Shown: positions 5,561 to 7,897 of the stretch, in pieces
How positions within the stretch are numbered: the first letter of the stretch is position 1
Layout: each line of letters begins with the position of its first letter
Assembly (NCBI GenBank): GCA_023137005.1
Contig: JAGLQE010000108.1
Span: 1-7,897, forward strand
Length of the DNA: 7,897 bases
Source: Thermoplasmata archaeon
Lineage (GTDB): Archaea; Thermoplasmatota; Thermoplasmata; SG8-5; JAGLSY01
Direction: 5' to 3'
Position numbers and translations under genes: made by a program
Notes under the pieces: model-generated
The model's input: the letters and a program-made list of their open reading frames with translations, nothing else
What the model was told of the DNA's origin: nothing
The model's database searches: none

Positions 5561-6428
5561 AGGGAAGAAAGTTTTGGTAACGGGAAGCAATGGCTTTGTT
5601 GGAAGATCACTTGTCCAGGCTCTAAAAGCTGAAGGAGCCAAAGTCATTGAATTTGATATTTCAAATGGCCAGGATATAACAGATTGGAAAGCGATGGAGA
5701 ACTTAGAGAAAGCTGATATCGTCTTCCATCTCGCAGCAATTGCTTTTGTCCCCTATGCCTGGGATAATCCACAAAAGACCTACAATGTCAATGTACTAGG
5801 CACTCTTAATATCCTTGAATATTGTAGAAAAAATGATATTGAAAAAATGGTACTGGCCAGCTCATATATCTATGGGCCACCGGAGTATTTACCAGTCGAT
5901 GAAAAGCACCCTCTTAATCCCAACAATCCTTATTCACGAAGTAAACTTCTTTCTGAGAATTTATGCAAAGCATATCATGATGATTTTGGTTTGAAATGTC
6001 TTATATTGCGGCCACAGAATATCTATGGAAAAGGCCAAGATGAGATGTTTTTGATCCCAGAGATAATAAAACAGCTTCCAAGTGGGAAAATAACACTGAA
6101 GGATCCAAACCCAAAACGTGATTTCATATACCTGGATGATGTAATAGAAGCTTATCTTCTCAGTGGTCTGGCTGAGGTAGAATATGAGGCGATCAATATC
6201 GGCTCTGGCAAAAGCTACAGTGTTAGGGAGATTGTAGACAAAATTATAGAGTTGCATGGCAAACCTGTTGATGTCTCTTATTCCAATGAAACCAGGAAAA
6301 ATGAAGTAATGGATGTAATTGCAGACATCAGAAAGGCCAAGGATGTGTTGGGATGGGAGCCGAAGCACGATCTGGAAAAGGGGTTGAGCGAGATATATGA
6401 CCAAAGAGAATATAGCCACTCAAAATAA
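5550..6428 (+). CDS. NAD-dependent sugar-nucleotide epimerase or reductase (extended SDR), probable TTG start
   Basis: Starting at TTG 5550 this gives 292 residues beginning MRYEGKKVLVTGSNGFVG, in register with the start of the SDR gene at 3856. The NAD-binding TGSNGFVG is at 11-18, VFHLAAIAFVPYA at 58-70, YNVNVLGTLNILEY at 78-91, and the catalytic YxxxK is Y128/K132 in PYSRSK. DFIYLDDVIEAYL (191-203) and AINIGSG (214-220) are typical of the extended family. The segment SSYIYG (104-109) has no Asp or Glu at the position of Glu130 in the upstream dehydratase, so this enzyme is more likely a C4 or C3/C5 epimerase, or a 4-keto reductase. An ATG at 5499 opens the same frame, but it lies within the preceding gene, lacks a ribosome-binding site and adds a basic tail unlike SDR starts; GTG 5541 is a less supported alternative. 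It overlaps the preceding gene by 11 bases. Confidence 0.85.
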   Translation: MRYEGKKVLVTGSNGFVGRSLVQALKAEGAKVIEFDISNGQDITDWKAMENLEKADIVFHLAAIAFVPYAWDNPQKTYNVNVLGTLNILEYCRKNDIEKMVLASSYIYGPPEYLPVDEKHPLNPNNPYSRSKLLSENLCKAYHDDFGLKCLILRPQNIYGKGQDEMFLIPEIIKQLPSGKITLKDPNPKRDFIYLDDVIEAYLLSGLAEVEYEAINIGSGKSYSVREIVDKIIELHGKPVDVSYSNETRKNEVMDVIADIRKAKDVLGWEPKHDLEKGLSEIYDQREYSHSK

Positions 6429-7897
6429 AAACATAGATACCATATTTATGGTATTTAGCCAGAGTGATTTAGATACATTATTGCCAGAAATAAAAACAAA
6501 GATAGATCTTAATGAAAGCTATTCTGTTGTTGCTTTAGATAGTTTAATACATATGAGATTGGCAAAAGATGGTATTCGATATATAATTCCAGAAGAACAT
6601 ATAAAAGAGTCTGATTTAGAAGTAGAATCTAGAGAAATGTTCGATAGAATACATTCATTTTTAATGGAAAATCATACAGATGTTTATTGTGTAAAACACC
6701 AAAATTTATTTGAAATATTACGTTTTGATATAGAGCGAAGAATTAAAGAGATCTTTATGTATTCGAAGATCATAGAACATGTTTTACAACAAAATAAACC
6801 AAAGGCATTTGTGTTGGTATCAGATAGCAATACTCAAAGCATTTTGGCCGAGTACTTTCTTTCCAGAAATAATATCGAACTAATAAAAATCCATGGATCC
6901 TTCAAAAGTAAATTGAAAATCGAAGCATCGGATCTAATATCCAAATCTAAAACTTGGATCAAACAGAATATTGGGTATATTGATAAATCCTTAGAAGAGG
7001 CAATGAAAAATAACACTACAAACAAGAAAAACGCATTGTTTTTGATCTATGATGTTCCACACTTGGATCAATTGCTTCCAGTAGCAAATGAAATTAATAA
7101 AAGATCTATATTAAATGCAAAAGCAATCATTGTCAATAACATGAATGTTTTAGATACATTAGTTGAGAAAAATATGAATTATGGAGTATTTGGGACATAT
7201 TTAACAGAATATAGTGTCACAGAAATTAAAAACCGAATTCAGAGTATCAAAAATAATTGGGGAAAATTAGAGCAGGATGAAGAATTCAAACAAATATTCA
7301 AATGGGACGGCCAGGATCTTTGGGATATTGTAAGGGAATCGTTGAGAGAGATGTTTCTTTATGAGTTCCCCATTTGGATAAAGACTTACTACACTGCAAG
7401 AGATATGATCGATGCTGAAGAACCAGACATGATATTTTTCACATATGATATTAGACCACATGAGAAATCAATTATTTTAGCTGCAAAGGGTAATAATGTT
7501 CCTACATTGGTCATTCAACATGGAGTTACTGCGGGACATAGTGGTTATGTACCATTGACTGCCGATAAAATGGCAGTATTTGGTGAACATAGTAAAACAT
7601 TTTTAATTGACCATGGGATCGAGAGCAATAGATTGACCATTACGGGCCGACCATTGTATGATTCGTGGGAAAGGGTAGAGGTAGATGGTGGTAAATTACG
7701 AAAAGAATTCGATATCTCCTCAGACAAAAAAGTGGTCTCAATGGCTACTGGTGCATTATTATATCATCATGTTGAAACTCTTGAGAATATTAAATTATTG
7801 TATACGACAGTTACCAATACCATAAATAAATTAGAAGATTGTAAATTGATAATTAAGATCCATCCTGCAGAGGATATAGATAATTATAAATTAATTT
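6397..7897 (+). CDS. Large GT-B-like surface carbohydrate biosynthesis protein with duplicated N-terminal domain (cut by right window edge)
   Basis: The frame from ATG 6397 stays open for 500 codons to the end of the window. It overlaps the preceding gene by 32 bases. Residues 374-376 (QHG), 416-422 (TGRPLYD) and 487-490 (KIHP) form the spaced pattern typical of GT-B-fold capsule and CDP-glycerol-transferase-like proteins: a strand ending in HG, then an ADK-FGE segment, TGxP and KxHP near the donor site. Residues 212-378 look like the N-terminal Rossmann domain of this unit. Residues 14-168 repeat its landmarks: LLP at 28-30 and 226-228, DI at 111-112 and 310-311, EIFMY/EMFLY ending at 122 and 322, HG at 166-167 and 375-376. 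This suggests a tandem duplicated domain. No signal peptide or membrane segment is visible. The coding sequence is strongly A+T-rich. The start lacks a clear ribosome-binding site; ATG 6448 is possible but would cut into the first strand. Transferred group and acceptor are unknown. Confidence 0.7.
   Translation, partial: MTKENIATQNKNIDTIFMVFSQSDLDTLLPEIKTKIDLNESYSVVALDSLIHMRLAKDGIRYIIPEEHIKESDLEVESREMFDRIHSFLMENHTDVYCVKHQNLFEILRFDIERRIKEIFMYSKIIEHVLQQNKPKAFVLVSDSNTQSILAEYFLSRNNIELIKIHGSFKSKLKIEASDLISKSKTWIKQNIGYIDKSLEEAMKNNTTNKKNALFLIYDVPHLDQLLPVANEINKRSILNAKAIIVNNMNVLDTLVEKNMNYGVFGTYLTEYSVTEIKNRIQSIKNNWGKLEQDEEFKQIFKWDGQDLWDIVRESLREMFLYEFPIWIKTYYTARDMIDAEEPDMIFFTYDIRPHEKSIILAAKGNNVPTLVIQHGVTAGHSGYVPLTADKMAVFGEHSKTFLIDHGIESNRLTITGRPLYDSWERVEVDGGKLRKEFDISSDKKVVSMATGALLYHHVETLENIKLLYTTVTNTINKLEDCKLIIKIHPAEDIDNYKLI

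Noticed and set aside
5961..6419. A 152-codon open frame on the minus strand
   Set aside because: It is opposite the second SDR gene, has no family motifs, no ribosome-binding site of note and an unnatural mix of aromatic residues, so it is treated as a shadow.
3856..6428. A complete legionaminic or sialic acid pathway
   Set aside because: Only a LegB-like gene is visible. No aminotransferase, NeuB-like synthase, NeuC-like hydrolase/epimerase or CMP-sugar synthetase is present in the window.
6448..6450. Alternative ATG start for the last gene
   Set aside because: It would begin in the middle of the first predicted beta strand (DTIFMVF), and no better ribosome-binding site precedes it. ATG 6397 keeps the strand intact, though neither start is proven.
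1..7897. CRISPR arrays, insertion sequences, tRNA genes, defence systems or an unknown non-coding element
   Set aside because: I saw no regularly spaced repeats, terminal inverted repeats, transposase motifs or tRNA-like cloverleafs. The largest gaps between genes are about 100 bases (130-230) and are explained by divergent promoters.

Overview
This window is part of a surface-glycan biosynthesis locus. It holds eight protein-coding genes and no RNA genes, mobile elements, CRISPR arrays or obvious repeats. An archaeal host is suggested by three things: TATA-like boxes placed about 25 bases upstream of several starts, very short or absent leaders, and ribosome-binding sites of the GGTGA/GGTGAT type. 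The overall flavour recalls methanogens of the Methanosarcinales. That assignment is an impression from sequence style, not a search result.

Left half (1 to about 3800): four GT-B glycosyltransferases of the GT4 type on alternating strands. They are a left-truncated minus-strand gene (1-129), a plus-strand gene (231-1382), a minus-strand gene (1385-2593) and a plus-strand gene (2681-3799). The first pair and the last pair are divergent and share short AT-rich promoter regions. The middle pair is convergent, with only 2 bases between stop codons. This looks like a set of independently transcribed sugar-transfer steps rather than one operon.

Right half (3856 to the end): four closely packed plus-strand genes. 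The first is a LegB-like NAD-dependent sugar-nucleotide 4,6-dehydratase (3856-4845). The second is a sugar-phosphate nucleotidyltransferase (4850-5560). The third is a second extended SDR that lacks the dehydratase acid residue and is probably an epimerase or reductase (5550-6428), most likely starting at TTG. The last is a large GT-B-like surface-carbohydrate protein cut by the right edge (6397-7897). Genes overlap or nearly touch, which suggests translational coupling. The first three form a plausible module: activate a sugar 1-phosphate, make a 4-keto-6-deoxy intermediate, then epimerise or reduce it. The transferases would add the product to a glycan.

The most unusual signal is in the last gene. 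Its first ~170 residues look like a diverged tandem copy of residues ~212-378, with matching landmarks at an offset of about 198-209 residues. This gene is also markedly more A+T-rich than the sugar-nucleotide genes before it.
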